A DNA stretch of 64,000 nt from Flavobacterium hankyongi. GTDB lineage: Bacteria; Bacteroidota; Bacteroidia; Flavobacteriales; Flavobacteriaceae. How positions within the stretch are numbered: the stretch's first letter is position 1; each line of letters opens with the position of its first letter. The position numbers and the translations under genes are program-made. The DNA is taken from positions 868,001 through 932,000 of the forward strand of contig NZ_CP085725.1 in NCBI RefSeq assembly GCF_036840915.1, given 5' to 3'. Of this stretch, positions 8,250-18,471 are shown piece by piece. A model generated the notes under the pieces. The model was not told where the DNA came from, made no database searches, and saw nothing but the letters and a program-made list of their open reading frames with translations.

Positions 8250-9881
8250 TTAATTTACTTCTAAATCAACAAATTGAAACGTGTTTCCGCTAAAAAGTCC
8301 TTTATCAGACAATTTTAAATCAGGAATCACCAATAAAGCCATGAATGAAAGTGTCATAAACGGTGCTTTTAAGTTGCTACCTAAATCTTTTGCCATCACA
8401 TCGATTTCCTGATATAATCTTCCTGTTTCCCAACAATCTTTATCACTCATAATTCCAGCTACTGGAAGTGGTAATACTTTTGCTACATCTCCATTTACAG
8501 CACAAACTCCTCCTCTATTTTCTATAAGCAAATTAACCGCTTTACAAATTTCTTCGTCAGAGGTTCCTACAACAACTATGTTATGACAATCGTGTGCTAC
8601 AGAACTCGCAATTGCTCCTTTTTTTAATCCTATATTTTTAATGAAAGCTATAGCTGGTTCTGCATTTTGGTATCTATTTACAACAGCCATTTTTAAGATA
8701 TCGTTGTCAATATTAGAAACTAAGTTGTTGTTTTCAATCAGTGATTTATGATGTATTTCATTGGTTATCAACTGCCCTTCTAAAGCTTCAATAACACGAA
8801 TAGTTTTAGAATTACTATTTACCCTAAAATCAGAAACTTCTTTTTTATCAGTATCAAAATTATTGGGTGTTTCAAAATCAACATGTTGAACAAATGATTC
8901 ACCATTATTGGCAACTAAACTTCCATCAATATATGTTTGAAGTACTTTAAAATCAACTAAATCTTCAACAATAATAAAGTCAGCTGCATCATTAACATTT
9001 AACAAACCAACATTCATATTGTAATGTTTAACAGGATTAATGCAAGCCGATTGCAAAACTTTAAAAACATCAATTCCTTTAGCAACAGCTCTTGCACAAA
9101 GTATATTAATATGTCCTAAAAGCAAATCATCAGGATGCTTGTCATCTGAACAAAACATCATTTGCTCATAATGTTCAGGTAATAAATCAATAAGTGCTTC
9201 AAAATTTTTGGCTGCACTACCCTCTCTCACAATAACTTTCATTCCCAAACCAAGCTTTTCTAAGGCTTCATCATAGGTAAAACACTCATGATCAGTAGAA
9301 ATACCTGCTCCGATATATTTTTTGATTGGTTCGCCTCTTAATCCTGGAGCATGACCATCAATTGGTTTATTAAAATGTTTTGCCCAAGCAATCTTCTTCA
9401 TTACTTCTTCGTCATCAAAAAGAACTCCCGGATAATTCATCATTTCGGCCAAATAATTAATATCCGGTGAAGCCAATAATTCCTTAATATCATCAGAATC
9501 AATAATAGCACCCGCAGTTTCAAAAGAAGTTGCAGGAACACAAGATGGCGCTCCAAAATGGAATTTCAAAGGCGTTTTCTTTCCATTTTCAATCATGTAA
9601 TATACACCTTCATTTCCAAGAACATTAGCAATTTCATGGGGATCAGAAATAGTTCCAACAGTTCCGTGTAAAACAGCTACTTTGGCAAATTCTGAAGGAA
9701 CAAGCATCGAACTTTCAATATGAATATGCGCATCAATAAATCCAGGTAAAATATAATTTTTGTTAGCATGTTCTTTTTCCTGAATTGAAATAATTTTACC
9801 GTTTTCAACAATTACTTCACCAGAAAAAATCTTTCTATTAAGTATATCAACTATTTGTCCTTCTATATTCATGTTCTTCAT
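8250..9881 (-). CDS. ade: Adenine deaminase
   Basis: A metal-dependent amidohydrolase that converts adenine to hypoxanthine and ammonia in purine salvage. Its 543 residues show the metal-binding [12 protein letters not shown] motif, the [11 protein letters not shown] block, the DGHAPGL segment, STDHECF and the [12 protein letters not shown] motif with the catalytic Asp, all characteristic of the Ade family. The C-terminal [21 protein letters not shown] region is also typical. It converges exactly with the HopJ-family gene: the two stop codons are adjacent, with no room for a separate terminator. Confidence 0.95.
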   Translation of the reverse strand: MKNMNIEGQIVDILNRKIFSGEVIVENGKIISIQEKEHANKNYILPGFIDAHIHIESSMLVPSEFAKVAVLHGTVGTISDPHEIANVLGNEGVYYMIENGKKTPLKFHFGAPSCVPATSFETAGAIIDSDDIKELLASPDINYLAEMMNYPGVLFDDEEVMKKIAWAKHFNKPIDGHAPGLRGEPIKKYIGAGISTDHECFTYDEALEKLGLGMKVIVREGSAAKNFEALIDLLPEHYEQMMFCSDDKHPDDLLLGHINILCARAVAKGIDVFKVLQSACINPVKHYNMNVGLLNVNDAADFIIVEDLVDFKVLQTYIDGSLVANNGESFVQHVDFETPNNFDTDKKEVSDFRVNSNSKTIRVIEALEGQLITNEIHHKSLIENNNLVSNIDNDILKMAVVNRYQNAEPAIAFIKNIGLKKGAIASSVAHDCHNIVVVGTSDEEICKAVNLLIENRGGVCAVNGDVAKVLPLPVAGIMSDKDCWETGRLYQEIDVMAKDLGSNLKAPFMTLSFMALLVIPDLKLSDKGLFSGNTFQFVDLEVN

Positions 9882-9945
9882 TTTTACAAATTCAAAATAA
9901 GTACTTTTTATTAATACGAACCTAATAAATCATGCTATTTTTAAG

Positions 9946-9953
9946 TACATTTG
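9946..9953 (+). promoter_or_regulatory. Putative -7 box upstream of recJ
   Basis: TACATTTG matches the Bacteroidota -7 consensus and ends 25 bases before the recJ start codon. No convincing TTTG is visible at the -33 distance, so this is a partial match. Confidence 0.38.
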
Positions 9954-9978
9954 AAAAATAAACTTTCCTGAAAATAAC

Positions 9979-11667
9979 ATGCGTTGGAATTTAAAACCGA
10001 AGCCCGAAAAACAAAAAATAAAAGCCTTACAAGACGCACTTAATATAGATGATGTTGTTGCCACTTTACTACTTCAAAGAGGTATAGAAACCTATGAAGA
10101 TGCAAAGACTTTTTTTCGTCCAACTTTAAATGACTTACATGATCCATTTCTAATGAAAGACATGGACAAAGCGGTTAAACGTATTGAAAAAGCAATTCAA
10201 AATCAGGAAAACATACTGGTTTTTGGCGATTATGATGTTGACGGCACTACAGCCGTTTCTTTAATGTCATCTTACTTAAAAACAGTATCACCAAATATAG
10301 CGACATATATACCCGATCGTTATAATGAAGGCTACGGAATTTCTTACTTAGGAATTGACTATGCTGACGATAATGGAGTTTCTTTGATTATAGCGCTTGA
10401 CTGCGGAATTAAATCGATTGAACATATTGATTATGCAAAACAAAAAGGCATCGACTTTATCATTTGCGATCACCACCGTCCTGGAGATGAATTACCCGAT
10501 GCTGTGGCAGTTTTAGATCCAAAAAGAGGAGATTGTGATTATCCCTATAAAGAATTATGTGGTTGCGGAGTAGGTTTTAAACTTATTCAGGCTTTAGGAA
10601 AAAATAGAAATCAATCAATAAACGATTTAGTTCCTTATCTTGATTTAGTTGCTACCGCTATTGCTGCCGATATTGTTCCCATTACAGGAGAAAACAGAGT
10701 TTTGGCTAAATTTGGCTTAGAAGTAATTAATTCGGCACCGAGAGCTGGAATCAAAGCTTTAATTCAGAATGTAAAAAAGAAAACACTAACGATTTCTGAT
10801 GTTGTTTTCATTATTGCACCGCGAATTAATGCTGCTGGCCGCATTAAACACGGAAACTACGCTGTGGAGTTATTAACCGAATTTGATCTAGAGCAAGCCA
10901 TACAATTTGCTGCTGAAATAGAAACGTTTAATGCCGACAGAAAAGATTTAGACAAACAAATTACAAAAGAAGCGCTTTCACAAATCATAAAAAACAATGA
11001 AGAAAAACGATTTTCAACCGTTGTTTATCAAGAAGATTGGCACAAAGGAGTAATTGGCATCGTTGCTTCACGTTTGGTAGAAAACTATTACCGTCCTACG
11101 GTTGTTTTTACAAAAAGCGGAGAGAAACTGGCTGCGTCTGCTCGTTCAGTGAAAGATTTTGACATTTATAATGCTTTAGAGGCTTGTGCAGAACATTTGG
11201 AACAATTTGGTGGTCACATGTATGCTGCTGGTATGACCATTAAAGAAGAAAATCTACAAGCTTTCAAACAAGCATTTGAAGAAGTAGTTGAAAAAAACAT
11301 TCATCCCGATTTATTGACTCCAGAAGTATCTATTGATTTAGAAATTAACCTCAATGAAATCAATGAAAAGCTATTACGAATTTTAAGGCAATTTGAACCA
11401 TTTGGGCCAGAAAATATGACTCCTATTTTTCTAACTAAGAATGTTTATGATACTGGTTATCCAAAGCAATTAGGTAGTGAAAACGAACATTTAAGGCTTT
11501 TTGTCAAACAAGATGATTCCGAAGGATTTGGCACTATAGGATTTGGTTTAGGAAAGAAAATAGAAATTGCAAGAAACAGAAATGTTTTCGATTTAGTATA
11601 TTCTATTGAAGAAAACGAATGGAACGGAAACACTTCTATTCAATTACAAATGAAAGATTTAAAATAA
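9979..11667 (+). CDS. recJ: Single-stranded-DNA-specific exonuclease RecJ
   Basis: A 5'-3' exonuclease on single-stranded DNA acting in recombination and repair. The 562 residues carry the DHH-family metal motifs in order: VFGDYDVDGTTAVSLM, ALDCGIKS, ICDHHRPGDELPDA (the DHH signature) and LDLVATAIAADIVP. The DHHA1 domain contains the nucleic-acid-binding GGHMYAAGMTI motif near residue 413, followed by the C-terminal OB-like domain. Length and order are normal. It leads a plus-strand run with the MFS transporter gene 7 bases downstream. Confidence 0.97.
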   Translation: MRWNLKPKPEKQKIKALQDALNIDDVVATLLLQRGIETYEDAKTFFRPTLNDLHDPFLMKDMDKAVKRIEKAIQNQENILVFGDYDVDGTTAVSLMSSYLKTVSPNIATYIPDRYNEGYGISYLGIDYADDNGVSLIIALDCGIKSIEHIDYAKQKGIDFIICDHHRPGDELPDAVAVLDPKRGDCDYPYKELCGCGVGFKLIQALGKNRNQSINDLVPYLDLVATAIAADIVPITGENRVLAKFGLEVINSAPRAGIKALIQNVKKKTLTISDVVFIIAPRINAAGRIKHGNYAVELLTEFDLEQAIQFAAEIETFNADRKDLDKQITKEALSQIIKNNEEKRFSTVVYQEDWHKGVIGIVASRLVENYYRPTVVFTKSGEKLAASARSVKDFDIYNALEACAEHLEQFGGHMYAAGMTIKEENLQAFKQAFEEVVEKNIHPDLLTPEVSIDLEINLNEINEKLLRILRQFEPFGPENMTPIFLTKNVYDTGYPKQLGSENEHLRLFVKQDDSEGFGTIGFGLGKKIEIARNRNVFDLVYSIEENEWNGNTSIQLQMKDLK

Positions 11668-11674
11668 TAACATT

Positions 11675-12934
11675 ATGGAAGAAGCAATAAAAAAAGATCC
11701 ATATTCATCATTAAGAATTAAAGAATTCAGATGGTTTTTAGCCATGCGCTTAGCAATTGTATTGGCTTGGTCCATGCAGTTTGTACTTATCGAGTGGGAA
11801 GTGTATCGACTAACAAAAGATCCGTTATCATTGGGATTAATAGGCTTAATGGAAGTTATTCCTGCCATAGGAATGGCTTTATTTGCTGGGCACTTTGTTG
11901 ATCAAAACGAAAAAAAATCAATGCTGGTAAAATGTTTTATTGGATTAGGACTCATAAGCGCTTTCATGTGTGTATTGGTGCATCCTAAAATTCATGATGC
12001 GCTATCAAAGTCATTAATTGTTAATGGATTTTATACTTTAGTTTTTTTTGGTGGAATCATTCGTGCTTTTATTATTCCTTCTATTTTTAGCTTATTAGGA
12101 TTAATTGTTCCAAATAAAGAAAAGCCTAACGCTGCTGCTTGGAGCAGTTCTACTTGGCAAGTTGCAGCTGTTATTGGTCCAGCATTGGCAGGTTTTTTAA
12201 TTGGTTGGATTGGCGCTTTTAGTTCCATGTGTGTAGTAACTTCTTCAATTATCATAGGAATTATATTCTTAACACAAATTAGTAGAAAGCCAATTTTAAA
12301 TCCAGATTTAGGAGAACCAATTTTTAAAAGTCTTAAACGAGGTATCACTTTTGTTTTTGAAAACAAAACTATTCTTAATGCTATATCATTAGACATGTTT
12401 GCCGTTTTATTTGGTGGTGCTGTAGCTTTACTTCCTATTTTCGCTCAGGATATTCTAAAAGTAGGTTCTCAAGGTTTCGGAATATTACGTGCTGCACCTG
12501 CAGTTGGTGGATTAATTACAATGCTTGTCGCCACGCATTTCGATTTAAATCATCGAGCAGGAAGAAAATTATTATTAGCTATTTTTGGCTTCGGAATTTG
12601 TATCATTATTTTTGGATTATCGGTCAATTTCTGGGTTTCGGTAGTTGCGCTTTTTATGAGTGGTGTAACTGATGGAATCTCGGTGGTAATTCGTTCAACA
12701 ATTTTACAGCTATATACTCCTGACAATATGCGTGGACGTGTATCTTCTGTAAACTCAATATTTGTAGGTTCTTCAAATGAATTAGGAGCATTTGAAAGTG
12801 GTTTTACTTCCAAATTAATGGGAACTGTAAACGCTGTTGTTTTTGGAGGAATAATGACACTTGTTGTAGTCGGAACTACTGCTTTTGCTTCGCCTAAGTT
12901 CAGAGAATTAGATATAAAAAATGACGTCAAATGA
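11675..12934 (+). CDS. MFS transporter (enterobactin-exporter/DHA3-like)
   Basis: A 419-residue inner-membrane protein with about twelve hydrophobic segments. It shows the MFS layout, including a cytoplasmic loop with FAGHFVDQNEKKSML after helix 2 and an AAWSSSTWQVAAVIGPALAG segment. The late TPDNMRGRVSSVNSIFVGSSNELGAFESG motif is common in DHA3/EntS-type exporters, so an efflux role is likely but the substrate cannot be told. The ATG of the following lipoprotein gene overlaps its stop codon (ATGA), indicating tight coupling. Confidence 0.86.
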   Translation: MEEAIKKDPYSSLRIKEFRWFLAMRLAIVLAWSMQFVLIEWEVYRLTKDPLSLGLIGLMEVIPAIGMALFAGHFVDQNEKKSMLVKCFIGLGLISAFMCVLVHPKIHDALSKSLIVNGFYTLVFFGGIIRAFIIPSIFSLLGLIVPNKEKPNAAAWSSSTWQVAAVIGPALAGFLIGWIGAFSSMCVVTSSIIIGIIFLTQISRKPILNPDLGEPIFKSLKRGITFVFENKTILNAISLDMFAVLFGGAVALLPIFAQDILKVGSQGFGILRAAPAVGGLITMLVATHFDLNHRAGRKLLLAIFGFGICIIIFGLSVNFWVSVVALFMSGVTDGISVVIRSTILQLYTPDNMRGRVSSVNSIFVGSSNELGAFESGFTSKLMGTVNAVVFGGIMTLVVVGTTAFASPKFRELDIKNDVK

Positions 12935-13679
12935 TGAAAAATATTTTATCAAAAGTATTGCTTTTGACTTTTTTTGTTTTATGCTCATGTAAAAAAGAGG
13001 AATTAAATAAAAAACCTGAAGAATCATCTACTAATAAAACTGCTAAAAATAAAGAATCTAAAAAGATTTTTAAAAGTGATTTTAGACCTAATCAAAAAAC
13101 TGAATTAGGCGAAATTTATGAAAATAGAGTTGAATTCATTGATTATAATGATGATGGTGATTATTCATTAATGAATGTAAAAGAAGGTTCATTTATTTAT
13201 AATTGGGAAAGAACTAAAAATAATGATTTTTGCAGAGGTGATATTTTATCTGTGAAATGGAAAATGGATAGTATTTGGATTGCTGGTGATGGAGAAACAC
13301 TTGATTTTACTGAGATAGGTTTTGAAGTAAAGAAAATTGAAGACGGCAAAGTATCTAAATTTCGTAAAAAGTACAAAGAACCACTCTCATATCATCATAA
13401 TTATGAAGAAAGAACTGATTGGTTTTTTGATAAAATATATCTTACTGTAGAATATTATATAGCTAATTCTAAAATGTTTTGTTTAATAATTATGAAAACA
13501 TTAAAATCGAATATAGCATAGAAGACAATATCAAAGATGGAAAAGAGTACTATATGATTGGGATTTATGACAATTCTAATAATCAAAACAGTATAATCCA
13601 ATGGCTATATATTGAACCTGAAGAATTCACTATTTATGAATATGATTTACCAAATGATAAACTTATTAAGTTTGAATAA
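12931..13679 (+). pseudogene. Lipoprotein gene interrupted by a frameshift
   Basis: The first frame (ATG at the MFS stop codon, 196 codons) begins MMKNILSKVLLLTFFVLCSC, a lipoprotein signal with the lipobox Cys followed by a Lys/Glu/Ser-rich tether. It stops at 13521 after an uncharacteristic tail. A second frame, open from about 13473 to 13679, continues with NNYENIKIEYSIEDN and GKEYYMIGIYDNS, which has the same Tyr/Glu/Ile-rich beta-strand style. Restoring one T in the TTTT run at 13477-13480 would join the two into one protein of about 248 residues. A stop codon at 13470 in the second frame rules out an earlier join. The cause could be a recent mutation, slippage or a sequencing error. Function is unknown. 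Confidence 0.66.
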
Positions 13680-13706
13680 TCAACTCATTTAAAAATAATA
13701 CCTTTG
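13672..13706 (+). promoter_or_regulatory. Putative promoter of uvrA
   Basis: TACCTTTG (bases 13699-13706) matches the TAnnTTTG -7 consensus, 17 bases before the uvrA ATG. A TTTG at 13672-13675 lies 23 bases further upstream, a slightly long spacer. It overlaps the end of the broken lipoprotein gene. Confidence 0.48.
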
Positions 13707-13723
13707 TATTTTGCTCAAAATTT

Positions 13724-16555
13724 ATGCAACATACTGACGAAACCATTGAAATCATAGGCGCTCGCGTCCATAATCTTAAAAACATAGACCTTTCTATTCC
13801 TCGTGAAAAACTAGTAGTGATTACTGGTTTGTCTGGTTCTGGAAAATCATCTTTAGCTTTCGATACCATCTACGCCGAAGGTCAGCGTCGTTATATCGAA
13901 ACTTTCTCAGCTTATGCACGTCAGTTCCTTGGCGGATTAGAACGTCCAGATGTAGACAAAATCGATGGTCTATCACCAGTAATTGCGATTGAACAAAAAA
14001 CAACTAGTAAAAGTCCTCGATCAACTGTTGGAACTATTACAGAAATTTACGATTTCCTTCGTTTACTTTTTGCCCGAGCTGCAGATGCTTACAGTTACAA
14101 TACGGGCGAAAAAATGGTTTCGTATTCTGATGAGCAAATTAAGGATTTGATTACGGAAAACTTTAAAGGAAAACGAATCAATATCCTTGCGCCTGTTATC
14201 CGTGCACGTAAAGGACATTACGCCGAATTATTCCAACAAATTGCCAAGCAAGGTTTTTTAAAAGTACGTGTTAACGGCGAAGTTCTGGATATAGTTTCTG
14301 GAATGAAACTGGATCGTTACAAAACCCATGATATAGAAATTGTAATTGACAGACTGGTAATAGATGATTCTGTTGATAGTGAAAAACGTTTGGCAGAAAG
14401 TATTAAAACTGCCATGTATCATGGTGAAAATGTTTTAATGATTTTAGATCAGGACTCTAATGAGATTCGTTATTTCAGCCGAAATTTAATGTGTCCGTCA
14501 ACCGGAATTTCCTATCAAAATCCAGAGCCCAACTTGTTTTCTTTCAATTCACCAAAAGGAGCTTGTGAAAACTGTAACGGATTGGGAACAGTAAGTGAAA
14601 TCAATCTAAAAAAAATTATTCCTGACACTAAAATATCTATAAAAAGTGGTGGAATTGTAGCCATTGGTGAATACAAATCGTCTTGGATATTCAAGCAATT
14701 AGAAACTATTGGAGAAAAATTTGGATTCAAATTAACTGATCCAATTGAAAAAATTTCTGCTGAAGCGATGGACATGATTTTGAATGGTGGCAACGAAAAA
14801 TTTGCTATCAGCTCAAAAACTGCTGGGGTAACAAAAGAATATAAAATTGAATTTGAAGGGATCGCAAATTTCATCAAAACACAACACGACGAAACCGAAT
14901 CGACTTCTATAAAACGCTGGGCAAAAGATTTTATGGACGAGGTAGATTGTCCTGTTTGTAATGGTTCGCGTTTGAAAAAAGAGGCTTTGTACTTCAAAAT
15001 AAACGAAAAAAATATTCAGGAATTATCTAATGCAGATGTTTCTGATTTAAGTATTTGGTTTAATGAATTAGATACTCATTTAACCGAAAAACAAAAAGTA
15101 ATTGCCAGTGAAGTTGTAAAAGAAATCAAAGCTCGTTTGCAGTTTTTAGTTGATGTAGGACTAAATTATCTTTCTTTAAGCCGAAGCTCAAAATCACTTT
15201 CGGGTGGTGAAGCGCAACGTATACGTTTGGCAACACAAATTGGTTCGCAATTAGTAGGCGTACTTTATATTTTAGACGAACCAAGTATTGGTTTGCACCA
15301 ACGTGATAACGAAAGGTTAATTAAATCTTTGGAACAATTACGCGATATTGGCAATTCCGTTTTAGTGGTGGAACACGATAAAGATATGATTGAACGTGCT
15401 GATCATGTTATTGATATTGGACCAAAAGCTGGTAAATACGGAGGACAAATCATTAGTCAAGGAACACCTAAAGCTTTACTTAAGGAAAATACCATTACTG
15501 CTCAGTTTATGAGTGGTAAAATGAAAATTGAAATTCCAAAAAAACGTCGTGAAGGAAATGGAAAATCGGTTAAGATTTCCGGAGCTACGGGAAATAATTT
15601 AAAGAATGTTTCGGCTGAATTTCCATTAGGAAAATTAATTTGTGTGACAGGAGTTTCGGGTTCAGGAAAATCAACTTTGATTAATGAAACCCTCTATCCT
15701 ATTTTGAACGAGCACTTCTTTAATGCTGTTAAAAAACCACAACCGTACAAAAAAATTGAAGGTTTGGAACATATTGATAAAGTAATTGATATTGACCAAA
15801 GTCCAATTGGCCGTACACCACGTTCTAATCCTGCAACTTATACTGAAGTTTTTTCTGAAATAAGAAGTTTATTTACACAAACACCAGAAGCTCAAATTCG
15901 TGGTTACAAACCAGGCCGTTTTAGTTTTAATGTTGCTGGAGGTCGTTGTGAAACTTGCGAAGGAAGTGGCGTAAGAACTATTGAGATGAGCTTCTTGCCT
16001 GATGTATATGTAGAATGTGAAACATGTCAAGGAAAACGTTTTAACAGAGAAACGTTAGAAATTCGCTATAAAGGAAAATCAATTTCGGATGTATTGAATA
16101 TGACCGTTGATGAAGGTGTTGAGTTCTTTGAAAACATTCCTAAAATCTTTCGAAAAATTAAAACCATTCAGGATGTTGGACTGGGTTATATCACTTTGGG
16201 ACAACAAAGCACTACCCTTTCTGGTGGTGAAGCACAACGTATAAAATTAGCGACTGAATTATCTAAAAAAGATACCGGAAATACGTTCTATATCATGGAC
16301 GAACCTACCACTGGTTTACATTTTGAAGACATTAGAGTTTTGATGGATGTAATAAACAAGTTGGTCGACAAAGGGAATACAGTTCTTATTATCGAACACA
16401 ATATGGACGTAATCAAATTAGCGGATTATATTATTGATGTAGGTTATGAAGGCGGAAAAGGTGGTGGAGAAATTATTGCCAAAGGAACTCCAGAAGAAAT
16501 AATAAAAAATAAAAAGAGCTATACAGCCCAATTTCTAAAAAAAGAATTATTTTAG
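13724..16555 (+). CDS. uvrA: Excinuclease ABC subunit A (UvrA)
   Basis: The damage-recognition ATPase of nucleotide excision repair. The 943 residues hold two ABC modules, with Walker A loops [12 protein letters not shown] near residue 33 and [13 protein letters not shown] in the second half. There are two ABC signatures ([26 protein letters not shown]) and two Walker B/D-loop regions ([24 protein letters not shown]). Zinc-binding cysteine clusters are visible at [16 protein letters not shown] and [16 protein letters not shown]. Length and order match the family. A LOG-family gene follows 29 bases later. Confidence 0.98.
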   Translation: MQHTDETIEIIGARVHNLKNIDLSIPREKLVVITGLSGSGKSSLAFDTIYAEGQRRYIETFSAYARQFLGGLERPDVDKIDGLSPVIAIEQKTTSKSPRSTVGTITEIYDFLRLLFARAADAYSYNTGEKMVSYSDEQIKDLITENFKGKRINILAPVIRARKGHYAELFQQIAKQGFLKVRVNGEVLDIVSGMKLDRYKTHDIEIVIDRLVIDDSVDSEKRLAESIKTAMYHGENVLMILDQDSNEIRYFSRNLMCPSTGISYQNPEPNLFSFNSPKGACENCNGLGTVSEINLKKIIPDTKISIKSGGIVAIGEYKSSWIFKQLETIGEKFGFKLTDPIEKISAEAMDMILNGGNEKFAISSKTAGVTKEYKIEFEGIANFIKTQHDETESTSIKRWAKDFMDEVDCPVCNGSRLKKEALYFKINEKNIQELSNADVSDLSIWFNELDTHLTEKQKVIASEVVKEIKARLQFLVDVGLNYLSLSRSSKSLSGGEAQRIRLATQIGSQLVGVLYILDEPSIGLHQRDNERLIKSLEQLRDIGNSVLVVEHDKDMIERADHVIDIGPKAGKYGGQIISQGTPKALLKENTITAQFMSGKMKIEIPKKRREGNGKSVKISGATGNNLKNVSAEFPLGKLICVTGVSGSGKSTLINETLYPILNEHFFNAVKKPQPYKKIEGLEHIDKVIDIDQSPIGRTPRSNPATYTEVFSEIRSLFTQTPEAQIRGYKPGRFSFNVAGGRCETCEGSGVRTIEMSFLPDVYVECETCQGKRFNRETLEIRYKGKSISDVLNMTVDEGVEFFENIPKIFRKIKTIQDVGLGYITLGQQSTTLSGGEAQRIKLATELSKKDTGNTFYIMDEPTTGLHFEDIRVLMDVINKLVDKGNTVLIIEHNMDVIKLADYIIDVGYEGGKGGGEIIAKGTPEEIIKNKKSYTAQFLKKELF

Positions 16556-16584
16556 TCGGCTGTTTAAAAATTAAAGAAGATACG

Positions 16585-17307
16585 ATGAAAGAAGAATTTA
16601 CAAACGAAGACGATAGAATTAAAGACAAATTAAGCCAAAAAACCTGGAACGAAATACGATCAAACGACTCTTGGGCAATTTTTAAAATTATGTCTGAGTT
16701 TGTTAATGGATATGAAAGCATGGCTCGTATTGGTCCGTGTGTGTCTATTTTTGGCTCTGCAAGAACAAAACCTGAAGATAAATACTATCAATTAGCAGAA
16801 AGAATTGCTTTTGAAATCACAAAAGCCGGTTACGGTGTAATTACTGGTGGTGGTCCTGGTATCATGGAAGCGGGTAATAAAGGAGCACACCGTGGTGAAG
16901 GAATTTCGGTAGGATTAAATATCGAGTTACCTTTTGAACAACATTTCAATCCCTATATTGACAAAGACAAAAATCTAAATTTTGATTATTTCTTTGTTCG
17001 TAAAGTAATGTTTGTAAAATACTCACAAGGTTTTGTAGTAATGCCTGGAGGATTTGGAACATTGGATGAATTGTTTGAAGCGATAACATTAATTCAAACT
17101 AAAAAAATTGGAAAATTCCCTATCATATTGGTAGGAAGCCAGTTCTGGAAAGGATTAATTGATTGGGTAAAAGAAATCATGATTAATCAAGAAAAGACGG
17201 TAAGCCCTGGCGATATGGATTTAATTCAAATTGTTGATACTGAACAAGAAGTAGTTGAAGCACTTGATAACTTCTACAAAAAGTATAACTTATCACCAAA
17301 CTTTTAA
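16585..17307 (+). CDS. LOG family protein (TIGR00730, Rossmann-fold nucleotide-binding)
   Basis: A 240-residue cytosolic protein with the family hallmarks VITGGGPGIMEAGNKGA and MPGGFGTLDELFEAITLIQ, the PGGxGTxxE motif. Characterised relatives are cytokinin riboside 5'-monophosphate phosphoribohydrolases or related nucleotide 5'-monophosphate nucleosidases. In bacteria such as this the natural substrate is usually unknown and a nucleotide-hydrolase role is likely. The N-terminal 45-residue extension ahead of ARIGPCVSIFGSAR is common in the longer subfamily. A strong terminator closes the unit directly after it. Confidence 0.9.
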   Translation: MKEEFTNEDDRIKDKLSQKTWNEIRSNDSWAIFKIMSEFVNGYESMARIGPCVSIFGSARTKPEDKYYQLAERIAFEITKAGYGVITGGGPGIMEAGNKGAHRGEGISVGLNIELPFEQHFNPYIDKDKNLNFDYFFVRKVMFVKYSQGFVVMPGGFGTLDELFEAITLIQTKKIGKFPIILVGSQFWKGLIDWVKEIMINQEKTVSPGDMDLIQIVDTEQEVVEALDNFYKKYNLSPNF

Positions 17308-17311
17308 TAGT

Positions 17312-17343
17312 AAAACCTCTAGTGAAAACTGGAGGTTTTTTTT
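17312..17343 (+). terminator. Rho-independent terminator after the LOG-family gene
   Basis: AAAACCTCTAG pairs with CTGGAGGTTTT (one T-G wobble) around a short A-rich loop, followed by an eight-T run, 5 bases after the stop codon. It ends the recJ-uvrA transcription block and marks the left edge of the accessory strip. Confidence 0.88.
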
Positions 17344-17377
17344 ATATTTGAAAAACAATAAAATACTTACAATAATT

Positions 17378-17408
17378 TTTGTTCGTAAACGGAACTTGCA
17401 TATATTTA
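17378..17408 (+). promoter_or_regulatory. Putative promoter of the small lipoprotein gene
   Basis: A TTTG (17378-17381), a 19-base spacer and TATATTTA (17401-17408, one mismatch to TAnnTTTG) lie 22 bases before the lipoprotein start codon. The spacing is ideal for the Bacteroidota sigma factor. Confidence 0.5.
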
Positions 17409-17429
17409 TAAGTTAGCTCCAATTTAAAC

Positions 17430-17867
17430 ATGACGAAAACTATAATTACAATATTGACCATTTTAACTTTAGCTGCATGTCAGCCAAAGAAAATTGAAAC
17501 GCCAAAAAATGCGATGAATAAGTTCGAACAATTTAAAGCGAAAGAAAAATTCGTAGCTATCCCCTATCCCAACTTCTATTCTGGAATTGGAAATCAAAAA
17601 TTAAAACCAGTACTGACTGAAAAAATTAATAACGTTGCGGATAGTTTCCAAACTATATCTAAAACTCAAAATCCTACTGACGAAGATTATCAAAAAGCAA
17701 TTGAAAAAGGATTGGCAAATTTTGCGGATATTTATATCGATTTAGATACTGAAGATAGAGAACGTGTTTGCTCTTATTTTGAGGAAATTATGGATATAGT
17801 AGGATTGGAAAGTTCAGAAGGAAAATTAAACGATTTTATGTACGGTTTTGATCCAAATAATATATAA
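17430..17867 (+). CDS. Small lipoprotein, DUF4844-like
   Basis: A 145-residue protein with a lipoprotein signal (MTKTIITILTILTLAAC) and lipobox Cys near residue 17, so it is probably anchored to a membrane facing the periplasm. The mature part contains FEQFKAKEKFVAIPYPNFYSGIGNQKL and a C-terminal EEIMDIVGLESSEGKLNDFMYGF block, which resembles DUF4844 as I remember it. No catalytic motif is visible. It is the first gene of the accessory strip, has its own promoter-like element, and is followed by a long dyad-symmetric intergenic sequence. Confidence 0.68.
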   Translation: MTKTIITILTILTLAACQPKKIETPKNAMNKFEQFKAKEKFVAIPYPNFYSGIGNQKLKPVLTEKINNVADSFQTISKTQNPTDEDYQKAIEKGLANFADIYIDLDTEDRERVCSYFEEIMDIVGLESSEGKLNDFMYGFDPNNI

Positions 17868-17875
17868 TCAACGGC

Positions 17876-18050
17876 AGTTAACAGCGCGGTTTTGTGAAAT
17901 TTGGGTAGAAGTGTGTATCTGGAAGAGTTTGTGTTTGCACTTTCTGTTGTAAACTGATCTTTTTACTTTCAACTTTTCGGTATATTTGTTGGCAACAGTA
18001 ACAAAAATCCCAAGCTTCGCAAAGTCGGCGGGACGAACTTGAACAAACAC
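17876..18050. repeat. Long dyad-symmetric, attC-like intergenic element A
   Basis: About 175 bases between the lipoprotein and RDD genes hold no plausible gene. The arm at 17890-17905 (TTTTGTGAAATTTGGG) pairs with 18009-18024 (CCCAAGCTTCGCAAAG): 15 of 16 positions pair once T-G wobbles are allowed, leaving one A-C mismatch. A TATATTTG box at 17981-17988 inside the loop could serve as the -7 element for the next gene. The arms are clearly richer in G and C than the surroundings. The layout recalls the recombination sites of integron-type gene cassettes and the cassette-like repeats of some Bacteroidota; no integrase is present in this window. Confidence 0.5.
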
Positions 18051-18071
18051 TAAAACACATCGGAGAATTAA

Positions 18072-18458
18072 ATGTCCAAACCAACTGCTGCACTACTTGA
18101 TAGAACAAAGTCATCTACGATTGATACTTTATTTCTTATAGCTTTAGCTTTTATAATAGCTGAAGTATTAAGTAACTTTGAAAATGTACCAACTTGGCTT
18201 AGAGTCTCATTATTTTCTTCCCTAGTAATATACGAACCTATTTGCATATCCTTTGGAGCAACAATAGGTAATCATGTAATGAATATTAGAATTCGCAGAA
18301 GTTCTAATGATTCAAAAAAATTAAATATACTAAGATCCGTAAGCCGTTTTGTCTCAAAATTGATTTTTGGTTGGATTTCATATATCACTATATTTAAAAA
18401 TCCTAGAAAAAGAGCAATCCATGATTTAATAACTGGAGCGACAACAATTGAAGTTTAA
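18072..18458 (+). CDS. RDD family membrane protein
   Basis: A 128-residue protein starting LLDRTKSSTIDTLFLIALAF, followed by a second and third hydrophobic segment and a C-terminal RKRAIHDLITGATTIEV block. The Arg/Asp spacing and the KRAIHDLITGT-like ending are hallmarks of RDD proteins, small inner-membrane proteins of poorly known function; some relatives have been linked to sodium/proton exchange. It lies between two attC-like elements, like a gene cassette. Confidence 0.78.
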   Translation: MSKPTAALLDRTKSSTIDTLFLIALAFIIAEVLSNFENVPTWLRVSLFSSLVIYEPICISFGATIGNHVMNIRIRRSSNDSKKLNILRSVSRFVSKLIFGWISYITIFKNPRKRAIHDLITGATTIEV

Positions 18459-18471
18459 ATAAGCACCACTT

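Noticed and set aside
12031..12930. Minus-strand frames opposite the MFS gene
   Set aside because: They lie inside a confident membrane-protein gene, share its codon phase shadow and have no independent features.
13479..13679. An independent 66-codon gene starting at a TTG
   Set aside because: It lacks a good start, and its composition continues the preceding lipoprotein. It is better explained as the frameshifted end of that gene.
17868..18114. Short minus-strand open frames (60-78 codons) across element A
   Set aside because: They run through the inverted arms, have no family resemblance and no promoter, and cover a region that looks structural rather than coding.
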